Origin: Blautia sp. An81
Lineage (GTDB): Bacteria; Bacillota; Clostridia; Lachnospirales; Lachnospiraceae
Assembly: GCF_002161285.1 (NCBI RefSeq)
Contig: NZ_NFHH01000017.1
Location: 19,878-83,877 of the forward strand
Reading direction: 5' to 3'
Length of the DNA: 64,000 bases
Part shown: positions 49,783 through 59,300 of the stretch, one piece after another
Layout: each line of letters starts with the position of its first letter
Position numbering within the stretch: position 1 is the stretch's first letter
The notes under the pieces: model-generated
What the model saw: only the letters and a program-made list of their open reading frames with translations
The model's database searches: none
Told to the model about the DNA's origin: nothing
Made by a program: the position numbers and the translations under genes

Positions 49783-52153
49783 AACTGCCTCTCCGGCCGG
49801 GCCGAAGAAAAGGCCCGGCTTTTTTTCCGGGCTGAAAGCGGACGCCCCGCAGACGGTCCAGCAGAGTATTCCCTATAAGGAAATGTACCGGGACGGTATC
49901 TGCCGTGTGAGCGGCAATTTTTACACCAAGACGGTACAGTTCTTTGATATTAACTACCAGCTCGCGCAGGCGGACGACAAAGCGCAGATTTTTGAGGGCT
50001 ACTGCGATTTTCTCAATTACTTTGACGCCTCGATCCATGTGCAGCTCACTTTCATCAACCAGCGGGCCAATATGCAGGACTTTGTTCGGAGCATAGATAT
50101 TCCTACCCGTGGCGACGAGTACGACGGAATCCGCAGGGAGTACGCGGATATGCTGAAGAACCAGCTCCAAAAGGGCAACAACGGTCTTACCAAGCGGAAA
50201 TATATCACGTTTGGGATTGAGGCGGAGGACCTTCGCACGGCGAAAATGCGTCTGGAACGGATCGAAACGGATGTGCTGGGGAACTTCAAAGCCCTGGGCG
50301 CGCAGGCAAGGCCCCTGAACGGGCTGGAACGTCTGGAGCTTTTGCACAGCCAGCTCCACCCGGACGGCCAGGAGAAATTTCATTTTAACTGGTCGGATTT
50401 GCCGAAAACCGGGCTCTCCACAAAGGACTATATCGCCCCTTCCGGCCTCTCCTTCTCACAGGACGGTAAAACCTTCCGGGTGGGCGACCATTCCGGCGCG
50501 GTGTCCTTCTTGCAGATTTTGGCCCCGGAGCTGACGGACCGGCTGCTTGCCGACCTTTTGGACTTGAACGACGCCGTAACGGTGAACCTTCATATCCAGT
50601 CTATCGACCAGGCCCAGGCGATCAAGAACATCAAACGCAAGATGTCCGATTTGCAGAAAATGACGATTGAGGAACAGAAAAAAGCGGTCCGCTCCGGCTA
50701 TGACATGGACATCATACCTACCGACCTTGCCACTTATGGCGAAGAAGCGAAAAATCTCTTGCAGGATTTGCAGAGCAGGAATGAAAGGATGTTCCTTGTG
50801 ACGGTGCTGGTGGAAAATATCGCCCCGAAGCGCCAAAAGCTGTTTAACGATATTTTCGCCGCTTCCGGTGTGGCGCAGAAATACAACTGCGCCCTGAAAC
50901 GTCTGGACTTCCAGCAGGAGCAGGGCCTTATGTCCTCTCTATGCCTGGGACAGAACCAGATCGAGATCGAGCGCGGGCTTACCACCAGCAGCACGGCTAT
51001 TTTCGTACCGTTTACCACCTGCGAACTGTTCCAGGAGGGCGAAGCTTTGTATTACGGTCTCAATGCCCTTAGCAATAACCTGATTATGGCGAACCGCAAA
51101 AACCTGAAAAATCCCAACGGTCTGTTCCTGGGTACGCCCGGCAGTGGCAAATCTTTCTCTGCCAAGCGTGAGATCGTCAATGTGTTTCTTCTGACGGAGG
51201 ACGACGTTATCATAGCAGACCCGGAAAATGAGTATGGACCTTTGGTAAAACAGTTTGGAGACCAGGGGCAGGTCATTGACATTTCCCCTAACTCCACCAA
51301 CTACATCAATCCGATGGACATTAACCTGGACTATTCGGACGATGAAAACCCGATCACCCTGAAAAGTGATTTTATCCTGTCTCTGTGTGACCTTATCATC
51401 GGCGGCAAGGAGGGGCTTTCCCCCATTGAAAAGACGATCATTGACCGCTGCACAAGGCTTGTGTACCGGGACTATTTGCAGGACCCGCGCCCGGAAAACA
51501 TGCCGATCCTGGGGGACCTGTACGACCTCCTTCGCAAACAGAGCGAGCCGGAGGCACAGAATATTGCCACGGCGCTGGAAATCTACGTCAACGGTTCATT
51601 GAATGTGTTTAACCACCGTTCCAATATCCAGATGGATCACCACCGGGTACTGTGCTTCCAGTTGAAGTCATTGGGAAAGGCCCTGAAAGAGATCGGCCTT
51701 CTTATCATGCAGGACGCGGTCTGGAACCGTGTTACGGCCAACCGCTCCAAGCATAAGACGACCTGGTTCTATATCGACGAATTCCACCTCCTGCTGAAAG
51801 GCCAGACAGGGAGTTTTAGCGTCGAAATTTGGAAAAGGTTTAGAAAATGGGGCGGTATTCCCAGTGGTTTAACTCAGAATGTGAAGGACCTGCTGGCTTC
51901 CAGGGAGATCGAGAACATTTTTGAAAACTCAGATTTTATCTACATGCTCAACCAGGCTCAGGGAGACCGGCAGATTTTGGCGAAGCAGTTAGGCATTTCG
52001 CCCCACCAGCTTTCCTATGTGACCCATTCCGGCCCCGGCGAGGGCCTTTTGTTCTTTGGCAACGTGATTATTCCCTTTGTGGATCATTTCCCGAAGGACA
52101 CCCTTTTGTATTCGGTCCTTACCACAAGGCCGGATGAAGTGGCGGGGGCATGA
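49682..52153 (+). CDS. virB4: VirB4-family conjugation ATPase
   Basis: An 823-residue cytoplasmic ATPase that drives assembly and function of the type IV secretion channel. Walker A is GTPGSGKSFS at about 484-493, Walker B is TTWFYIDEFHLLLK, and the QGDRQILAKQLGISPHQLSY region near the end is typical. The N-terminal ~40 residues are very basic. Start TTG at 49682 lies 9 bp after GGAGG within prgI. Full length for the Gram-positive ICE members. Confidence 0.95.
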   Translation: MPKTKQQEAQEKRLQRNVKQAKKTRAEARKAGSKTASPAGPKKRPGFFSGLKADAPQTVQQSIPYKEMYRDGICRVSGNFYTKTVQFFDINYQLAQADDKAQIFEGYCDFLNYFDASIHVQLTFINQRANMQDFVRSIDIPTRGDEYDGIRREYADMLKNQLQKGNNGLTKRKYITFGIEAEDLRTAKMRLERIETDVLGNFKALGAQARPLNGLERLELLHSQLHPDGQEKFHFNWSDLPKTGLSTKDYIAPSGLSFSQDGKTFRVGDHSGAVSFLQILAPELTDRLLADLLDLNDAVTVNLHIQSIDQAQAIKNIKRKMSDLQKMTIEEQKKAVRSGYDMDIIPTDLATYGEEAKNLLQDLQSRNERMFLVTVLVENIAPKRQKLFNDIFAASGVAQKYNCALKRLDFQQEQGLMSSLCLGQNQIEIERGLTTSSTAIFVPFTTCELFQEGEALYYGLNALSNNLIMANRKNLKNPNGLFLGTPGSGKSFSAKREIVNVFLLTEDDVIIADPENEYGPLVKQFGDQGQVIDISPNSTNYINPMDINLDYSDDENPITLKSDFILSLCDLIIGGKEGLSPIEKTIIDRCTRLVYRDYLQDPRPENMPILGDLYDLLRKQSEPEAQNIATALEIYVNGSLNVFNHRSNIQMDHHRVLCFQLKSLGKALKEIGLLIMQDAVWNRVTANRSKHKTTWFYIDEFHLLLKGQTGSFSVEIWKRFRKWGGIPSGLTQNVKDLLASREIENIFENSDFIYMLNQAQGDRQILAKQLGISPHQLSYVTHSGPGEGLLFFGNVIIPFVDHFPKDTLLYSVLTTRPDEVAGA

Positions 52154-52198
52154 GCGTCGGCAGACCAACAACGATAATTCAGACTGGAGGTGATGGAT

Positions 52199-54886
52199 AT
52201 GTCCCGTGATAAAGAGTTCAGACGACCCAAAGACGCGGTACGGCAGCCGGCAAGGAAAACAGAAACAGACGTCCGGGCTGGTGAGGTGCGCGGCCAGGAT
52301 TTTGATCTGCGCCGGGCCCGTGATGCTCCTGTTCAGGAAGATAACCGACATAGAGGAAGGAACCTGTATCAAGGGGGTTCGGAGGACGGCACAGTTCCGG
52401 CAGCGGATTCCAGTGTGGATTATACTGCTTCCCGGCAGGCGTCCGGGGATTCTGTTCCGGACAGCCGCGGCGATTCACAGCAAAGCGGGCCGAATTTTTC
52501 CGGGCGTGACAGCTTCCGCGAAAGCAGGCAGCAGGATTCCGGCAGGTTTCGGCGCCAGGATGCAGACTTTTCCCGGCGCGGCGGCCAGGAGTTGTCCGGT
52601 TCCGGCAGTTCGGAGGCTTCCGCTGCTTCAGATGGCGGCAGTACAAATGCCGGGGAAACACCGGGCAGACGCCGGATGCACCAGCACGGCAACAAATACC
52701 AGCAGCGTTTCCAGGAGGCGGCAAAAGCCGAGGAACCCCAGGAGAAACAGCCGGGATCAGCCGAAGGAGAACCAAAACGGCCTTCCAAGCTGGAATTTAC
52801 CGCTGACGAGCTGCCACCGGAGGCGGCGGATAAAAAGCTGACCCAGGCGAGGCGCAGGGCCGAGCGTATGGAAAAGAAGCTGGAGGACGCCGAGGCGCGT
52901 CTGCCTTCCCGGAAAAAACTGCGTATGGAGACGGCTTCCGACCCGGAGACCGGCAAAGCAAAAAAGCGGCTGAAATTTGAGCAGGAAGTAAAATCCCAGC
53001 GGGCCCATGTAAAGGGTTCCCTTCCCATGCGCCCGGTAAAGGCGGCTGCAAATACGGCTGTCGGTTACGCGCATAAGAAAATCTACCAGGCGGAGGAAGA
53101 AAATGTTGGCGTGAAAGCCGCCCACCGCACAGAGCTTGTGGGTGAGGCCGGGGTGCGCACCCTGTACCACCGCCATAAAACAGCGCCTTACCGCCGGGTG
53201 ACAAAGCTGCAGCAGAAATCAGCGAGGGCTAACGCGCAGCTTGCCTACCGGCAGGCCCTTTCGGATCACCCGGAGTTAAAGAAAAATCTCCTTGCCCGGA
53301 TGTGGCAGAAGCAAAAGCTGAAACGGCAGTATGCCAAAGCCGCAAGGGAGGCACAGAAAACCGGAAAGCGGGCAAAGGACGCAGCCGTTACAACGGAAAA
53401 GATCGCTGCCTCGGTGGTAAACACCGTCAAGCGCCACCCGGTTATCTGCGGCATTCTCGTCCTTCTGCTTCTGGTGGTATTTCTCATTTCTTCGCTGTTT
53501 TCCTCGTTTTCCAATATCGGGACCGGGGGCCTGGGAAGTATCGCCGCCTCTACCTATCTGGCGGAGGATCAGGACATCAACAACGCGGAGCTTATCTATA
53601 CCGAGTGGGAAACAGACCTGCAAATGGAAATAGACCGTGTGGAAACAGACCGGCCCGGTTATGACGAGTACCGCTATAACATCGGCGCTATCGAGCATGA
53701 CCCCTATATCCTGATGGGCTATCTCACTTCTGCCTATCAGAATTTTACCTATGAGCAGATCGAGGGCGTCCTGCGGCAGCTTTTCAATGAGCAGTATTCC
53801 CTTACCTTTACGGAGGAAACGGAAATCCGCTACCGGACAGAGACCCATGTTGACCCGGAGACCGGCGAGGAAACCGAGGAAGAAGTGCCCTATGAATGGC
53901 ACATCTTGAATGTAAAGCTCACGGCCACGCCTCTTGCAAACCTGGTGGTACAGCGCATGAGCTCCGAGCAGAAAGAAATCTGTGAGATTCTATTGCAGAC
54001 CAAGGGCAACCGGCAGTATGTGAAAAATGTCTTTGGAATAAACTGGCTGCCCTATGTCACCAGCTACTACGGCTACCGGGTACACCCCATCAGCGGGGGA
54101 AAGGACTACCATACCGGTGTTGACATCGGCATGGCCCAGGGCACGGAAATCTTAGCCGGCCATGACGGAACAGTGACGCTGGCAGGAAACGCAGGCGGCT
54201 ACGGCCTGTGTGTCGCCATTGAAGGCGAGGCTTACGAGGGGCATACCCTTACCACGAAATACGGCCACTGTTCGCAGCTTCTTGTGTCCGTGGGTCAGGA
54301 AGTAAAAGCCGGGGATGTGATCGCAAAGGTCGGCAGCACTGGCAATTCTACCGGGCCGCACCTGCACCTGGAGGTATTGGTGGACGGGCAGTATTTAAAC
54401 CCGCTGTATTTTGCAGATACCGGCGATACCAACAGTATCGGCCTGCCAGACATTGGCGCGGGCGGAGGCGGCAGCTACTTTGATTACGATATTCCACCGG
54501 AGGCCCTTGCGGATGAACAGTTCGCGGCCATGATCGCGGAGGCGGAGAAATACTTAGGCTATCCGTATGTGTGGGGCGGTGCAAGCCCTTCCACTTCCTT
54601 TGACTGTTCGGGCTTCGTTTCCTGGGTAGTCAACCATACCGGCTGGAACTTCGGACGGCTTACCGCGGATGGGCTTCTAGGCGTGTGTACGCCTGTATCG
54701 AGCGCGGACGCAAGGCCCGGCGACCTGATTTTCTTCCAGGGGACCTATAACACCAGCGGCGCGAGCCATGTGGGAATCTATGTGGGTAACGGAATGATGA
54801 TCCATTGTGGGGACCCGATCTCTTACGCAAATATCAATACAAGTTACTGGCAGAGCCACTTCTACACCTTTGGCCGTCTGCCTTAA
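52199..54886 (+). CDS. M23 and NlpC/P60 two-domain cell-wall hydrolase of the conjugation machine
   Basis: An 895-residue protein. Residues ~1-400 are a long polar, Arg/Gln/Ser-rich cytoplasmic part. One membrane helix follows (VICGILVLLLLVVFLISSLF). Outside lies an M23 peptidase (ligands near His 638 and Asp 642 in YHTGVDIGMAQG, and His 721/723 in PHLHLEV), then a C-terminal NlpC/P60 peptidase with catalytic Cys 803 in SFDCSGFVSWV and His in SHVGIYVG. It opens peptidoglycan locally for the transfer channel, like CD1107/Orf14-type proteins. ATG 52199 has an 8-bp spacing from GGAGG; GTG and ATG just upstream are too close. Confidence 0.9.
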   Translation: MSRDKEFRRPKDAVRQPARKTETDVRAGEVRGQDFDLRRARDAPVQEDNRHRGRNLYQGGSEDGTVPAADSSVDYTASRQASGDSVPDSRGDSQQSGPNFSGRDSFRESRQQDSGRFRRQDADFSRRGGQELSGSGSSEASAASDGGSTNAGETPGRRRMHQHGNKYQQRFQEAAKAEEPQEKQPGSAEGEPKRPSKLEFTADELPPEAADKKLTQARRRAERMEKKLEDAEARLPSRKKLRMETASDPETGKAKKRLKFEQEVKSQRAHVKGSLPMRPVKAAANTAVGYAHKKIYQAEEENVGVKAAHRTELVGEAGVRTLYHRHKTAPYRRVTKLQQKSARANAQLAYRQALSDHPELKKNLLARMWQKQKLKRQYAKAAREAQKTGKRAKDAAVTTEKIAASVVNTVKRHPVICGILVLLLLVVFLISSLFSSFSNIGTGGLGSIAASTYLAEDQDINNAELIYTEWETDLQMEIDRVETDRPGYDEYRYNIGAIEHDPYILMGYLTSAYQNFTYEQIEGVLRQLFNEQYSLTFTEETEIRYRTETHVDPETGEETEEEVPYEWHILNVKLTATPLANLVVQRMSSEQKEICEILLQTKGNRQYVKNVFGINWLPYVTSYYGYRVHPISGGKDYHTGVDIGMAQGTEILAGHDGTVTLAGNAGGYGLCVAIEGEAYEGHTLTTKYGHCSQLLVSVGQEVKAGDVIAKVGSTGNSTGPHLHLEVLVDGQYLNPLYFADTGDTNSIGLPDIGAGGGGSYFDYDIPPEALADEQFAAMIAEAEKYLGYPYVWGGASPSTSFDCSGFVSWVVNHTGWNFGRLTADGLLGVCTPVSSADARPGDLIFFQGTYNTSGASHVGIYVGNGMMIHCGDPISYANINTSYWQSHFYTFGRLP

Positions 54887-54904
54887 CAGAATGGAGGTAA
54901 CAAA

Positions 54905-55150
54905 TTGAACCCTAAAATTGAAAAACTGGCAAAAGACATTGAAAAGACCAAGGCGAAGATCGCGGAGCAGCAGGCCAGGCTCCGGGATTTGGAGAAACAG
55001 AAAACGGAGCTGGAGAACACCGATTTTGTGGCGGTGGCCCGCAGCTATCACCTGACGCCCCAGGAATTGGCCGAATTCTTAAAAACGCGGCAGATGGCGT
55101 CCGTACAGGAACCTTCGCCGCAGGAACAGGAGGAAGTGCATGAGGACTAA
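54905..55150 (+). CDS. DUF4315 family protein
   Basis: An 81-residue protein: a coiled coil (NPKIEKLAKDIEKTKAKIAE, LRDLEKQKTELENTDFVAVA) and a short SYHLTPQELAEFL helix. It matches DUF4315, a constant small gene between the wall hydrolase and the DUF4366 gene in Tn1549-like ICEs. TTG start after GGAGG. Overlaps the next gene by 11 bp. Function unknown. Confidence 0.85.
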   Translation: MNPKIEKLAKDIEKTKAKIAEQQARLRDLEKQKTELENTDFVAVARSYHLTPQELAEFLKTRQMASVQEPSPQEQEEVHED

Positions 55151-56324
55151 ACGAATCTCTCTCCTTGTGGCGCTTGTCTTTCTCATAGGCGCCATGACCT
55201 TACCCATGACGGCTTTTGCCGCCGGTGACAAGGACACCACGCCGCCCACGCTTACGGCGGTGCTGGATGAGGAAACCGTAAAGATCGTAAGCAGCGACGA
55301 CAATTCCGGCGTGGAGGCTGTCTATATCGACAAGACCCGTGTAAATTCCCTTGTAGACGGGAAAGCCTCTGTCTCGCTGAAGGATTATGCCGGCACGGAT
55401 AAAAAAGTGAGCGTCTATGCGGTGGACTATGCCGGGAACCGTTCTGATACCGTGAAGTTTGACAACCCCTATTATAAGGAACCGGCGCCCACGGAAAAAC
55501 CGGCTGCCCCCACGCAGGCGAGCCAGAGCAGCACACCGGCAACGAAACCGGCGCAGACCCCGGCAGCTTCTTCCGGCAGCACGGGCACCGGCACCCAAAG
55601 CGGCAATTCCGGCAGTTCCAATACGGGAACGGCTTCGGGCGGCACAAACTCCCAGGGCGGCAGCTCCGGCAGTACAGGAAATTCCGGCACACCGGAACCC
55701 ACCACTTCCTCCGTCCCGGATGGTGCTTTCACCCCGGAGGGAACCGGGACCGTGCTGGACAGTGCAACCGGCGAGGATGGGGATAAACAGTTTTACACCA
55801 TTACCACCGAGGCCGGGAATGTGTTCTATCTTATCATTGACGGCAAGCGTGACGACAACAACGTGTATTTCCTGAATGGCGTTACCGAGGCGGACCTGAT
55901 GGCCCTTGCGGAAAAGAATGATGGCAGCGTGAGCGTGATCCCGGCTGCGGATGTCTGCACCTGTAAGGAAAAATGCGAGGCCGGAAAAGTCAATACCGGC
56001 TGCCTGGTCTGCAAAAATGACTTAAACGGCTGCATCGGGAAAGAAAAGCCGGCAGAGCCGGAGGAACCGGCTGAACCGGAACAGTCGAAGAAAGATACCG
56101 GCAGCGTCGGCACGATTATCTTTATCATTGTTGCCCTGCTTGCAGTCGGAGGCGTCGGTTACTATGTGAAGATCGTGCGCCCGAAGCAGCAAGCGGCGGA
56201 CGAGGACGAATTTGACGAGGACGACGGCTACGGGGAGGGCTTTGACCCGGACGAGGCTTACGGCGAACCGGAATATCTCTCCGAGGATGACTTTGAGGAT
56301 AGCACCCATGAGGACGGCGAGTAA
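55140..56324 (+). CDS. DUF4366 secreted membrane protein
   Basis: A 394-residue protein. It has an N-terminal signal peptide (RISLLVALVFLIGAMTLPMT, cleavage near AFA-A), an immunoglobulin-like ~100-residue part (VKIVSSDDNSGVEAVYIDKT), and a Ser/Thr/Gly/Pro-rich linker. The DUF4366 domain with a Cys cluster follows (CTCKEKCEAG, CLVCKNDLNGC), then one membrane helix (VGTIIFIIVALLAVGGVGYY) and an acidic cytoplasmic tail. It is exposed on the donor surface and typical of this ICE family; its role in mating is not known. Confidence 0.85.
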   Translation: MRTKRISLLVALVFLIGAMTLPMTAFAAGDKDTTPPTLTAVLDEETVKIVSSDDNSGVEAVYIDKTRVNSLVDGKASVSLKDYAGTDKKVSVYAVDYAGNRSDTVKFDNPYYKEPAPTEKPAAPTQASQSSTPATKPAQTPAASSGSTGTGTQSGNSGSSNTGTASGGTNSQGGSSGSTGNSGTPEPTTSSVPDGAFTPEGTGTVLDSATGEDGDKQFYTITTEAGNVFYLIIDGKRDDNNVYFLNGVTEADLMALAEKNDGSVSVIPAADVCTCKEKCEAGKVNTGCLVCKNDLNGCIGKEKPAEPEEPAEPEQSKKDTGSVGTIIFIIVALLAVGGVGYYVKIVRPKQQAADEDEFDEDDGYGEGFDPDEAYGEPEYLSEDDFEDSTHEDGE

Positions 56325-56367
56325 TGCGCCGTCCTTACCTATTTTATGAAAGTGAGGTCTTTCTATC

Positions 56368-59300
56368 GTGAATATGAAAACAAACACACACCGCCGCGGT
56401 CTGCACAGGATCGTGGCATTTTTACTCTGCGCGGTATGCGTCTTTAGTCTGCTCCCCGCCCAGGCGTTTGCGGCAGGCGTGGGCCAGAAAGCAAGCTCCT
56501 GGCTGGGCGACCAGTATGTAGGGTCTGACGGGCAGCATTATTACGCGCCTGCACCCTATACCTTTCTTGCCTATCATTCGGATGGCACAGTAGATGTCCG
56601 CACCAGTTCCGGCGGCAATGCCTACCGGCACTATATGCTGACGGATTCAGAAGGTATCAGCCATCATGTTTACTGTGTGGAGAGCGGGATTGCCTATAAC
56701 ACTTCCGAAAATACCTATACTTCGGAGAATGGGACCAACAGCGATTATCTGAATATGCTCCCTTCTGCTGCCAAGCGCGGCATTACCCTGACGGCGATCT
56801 ATGGCTGGAAACCCGGCGCCTTCCTTCCTGTTTCCGGGATCAATGAGGACGATTATAAGATTGCGACGCAGATCATCCTCTGGGAATACCAGCAGCAGCT
56901 TCGGAGCGACCCCTACAGCAGACACAGCAACGGCCATGCTTCGGCGGACCAGTATTACAGCGTGGTTGCCGGGCGTCCTGCGGAAAAGGCATACAACTGG
57001 ATTCTGGAACAGGTGGCGTCCCACTCCACCGTCCCTTCCTTTACTGCAGCGAATAAGGGGGATGCCCCTGTTCTGGAACTGAAATGGGACACCAGCAGAA
57101 AGGTCTATACCCTGACTGTTACCGACACCAACAACCTGAATATTGACCTGGAAATGCTTTCCGGCAGCGGCGTGACCGTGAGCAGGAACGGCAACCAGTA
57201 CACCTTCACCAGCAAAAACATGATTATGGACCCGGTTTCTTTTAAGTTCAGAAAAGATATTCCGGTTGCCAATGATATGCTGATCTGGGGCAGGCCCGGC
57301 TACCAGACTATGATGACCGGCGCCAGCGACCCGGTTTCCTTCTTTATGAACATCAAAACGGAGACCTACGGAACCGCAAAGATCGTCAAGACCAGTGAGG
57401 ACGGCATTGTGTCCGGCATTTCCTTCCGCATTTCCGGCACGGATATTTTGGGAAATGAAGTCAATGAGACTGTTACTACCAGGGATAACGGCCAGGTGGA
57501 AAAGAAATTCCTGCCCGGCACCTATCTGGTGACGGAAATCCCGGTTGACCGCTATGTGACCCCTTCCGCACAGTACATCACCATTGAGAGCGGCCAGACT
57601 TCTTCCGTCCATTTCAGCAATATCCTGAAGAAATTCCGTGTGCATGTGGTAAAGAGCGACGCGGACACCGGGACCGCCCAGGGCGACGCCACCCTTGCCG
57701 GGGCGACCTATGGGATTTATTGTGGTGGCGATCTGGTAGATACCTATACCACCGGGCCGGACGGCAGTTTTATGACCCGCTACTATGTCTGCGGCGATAG
57801 CTGGACGGTACGGGAGATCGAGCCCAGCACTGGCTACCTTTTGGATGATACGGTCTACGAGGTGGGCGCTTCCCCGACGCTGTACGAGGTGGAGCTGAAC
57901 ACCACGGAAAACCAGGTCACGGAAACCGTGATCTATGGCAATATCCAGCTTGTAAAGCATACGGACGACCCGGACCCGGATGTGTCCAAAGATGAAAATA
58001 CGGAAGAACCGAATGAGGGAGTGATCGAGCGCCCGGAGGCCGGCGCTGTCTTTGAAATCTACCTGAAGGCGGCGGGCAGCTATGATGCGGCGAAGGAAAG
58101 CGAGCGCGACCTGCTCATCACGGACAGTGATGGCTTTGCTTCCTCCAAAATGCTCCCTTACGGCCATTATACGGTCCACCAGGTAGCCGGTGAGGATGGA
58201 AAGGCTTTTATCCCGGATTTTACGGTATTTATTTCCGCAAACGGCCAGACCTACAGCTATATCCTGAATAACCGCACCATTACCGCAAGGCTCAAAGTGG
58301 AGAAATGCGACGCCGAGACCGGGAACATTATTCCGATGACCGGCACCGGCTTCCAGATCAAGGACCTTTCCACCAGGGAATTTGTCACCCAGGAAATTTT
58401 CTACCCGAACCCGGAGACCCTTGATACCTTCTATGTTTCGGACGAAGGCTGGCTCATGCTGCCGGAACCTCTGCATACCGGGGATTATGAGCTTTATGAG
58501 GTGGCGGCGCCTTACGGTTATGTCCTTTCCAGTGAGCCCGTGCCGTTCACTATTGACGGCAGCGAGGCGGTTGTGACCGTCACACAGTACAACATGCCCC
58601 AGAAGGGCCAGCTCACCATTACAAAGACCGGCGAGGTGTTCGCTTCCGTCCAGGAAAACGGCGGCCTGTATCAGCCGGTGTATGAAGTGGCCGGGCTTCC
58701 CGGCGCGGTCTATGATGTGATCGCTGACGAGGATATTTATACCGGCGACGGGACCCTCCGAGTAGCAAAGGACACGGTTGTAGAGACTCTTACCACCGGG
58801 GAAGATGGAACCGCCACAAGCGGGCTTCTGTACCTGGGCCGTTACCGTCTGGAAGAACGGCAGGCGCCGGCTGGCATGGTCGTAAATGCGGCCCCGGAAT
58901 ATGCGGAGCTGACCTATGCAGGCGAGACCGTGGAGATCACGCAGACCGCCGCATCCCTGTATGACGAGCGCCAGAAGGTGGATGTGGCCCTGTTCAAAGC
59001 CCTGGAAACAGACGAGCTTTTCGGGCTTGGCATAAATGAGGAATACAAGGACATTTCCTTTGGCCTGTATGCTTCCGCTGACCTGACGGCGGCGGATGGC
59101 AGCGTGATCCCGGCAGGCGGGCTTCTGGAAGTGGTCTCCGTTTCCGCAAATGAGGCGGGCGGCTATGACGCTTGCTTTGATTCCGACCTTCCTTTTGGCA
59201 GCTATTATGTGCAGGAGCGCACCACCAACAGCGCCTATGTGCTTTCCGATACCAAATACCCGGTAGTCTTTGAATATGCGGGCCAGGAGGCGGCGCTGGT

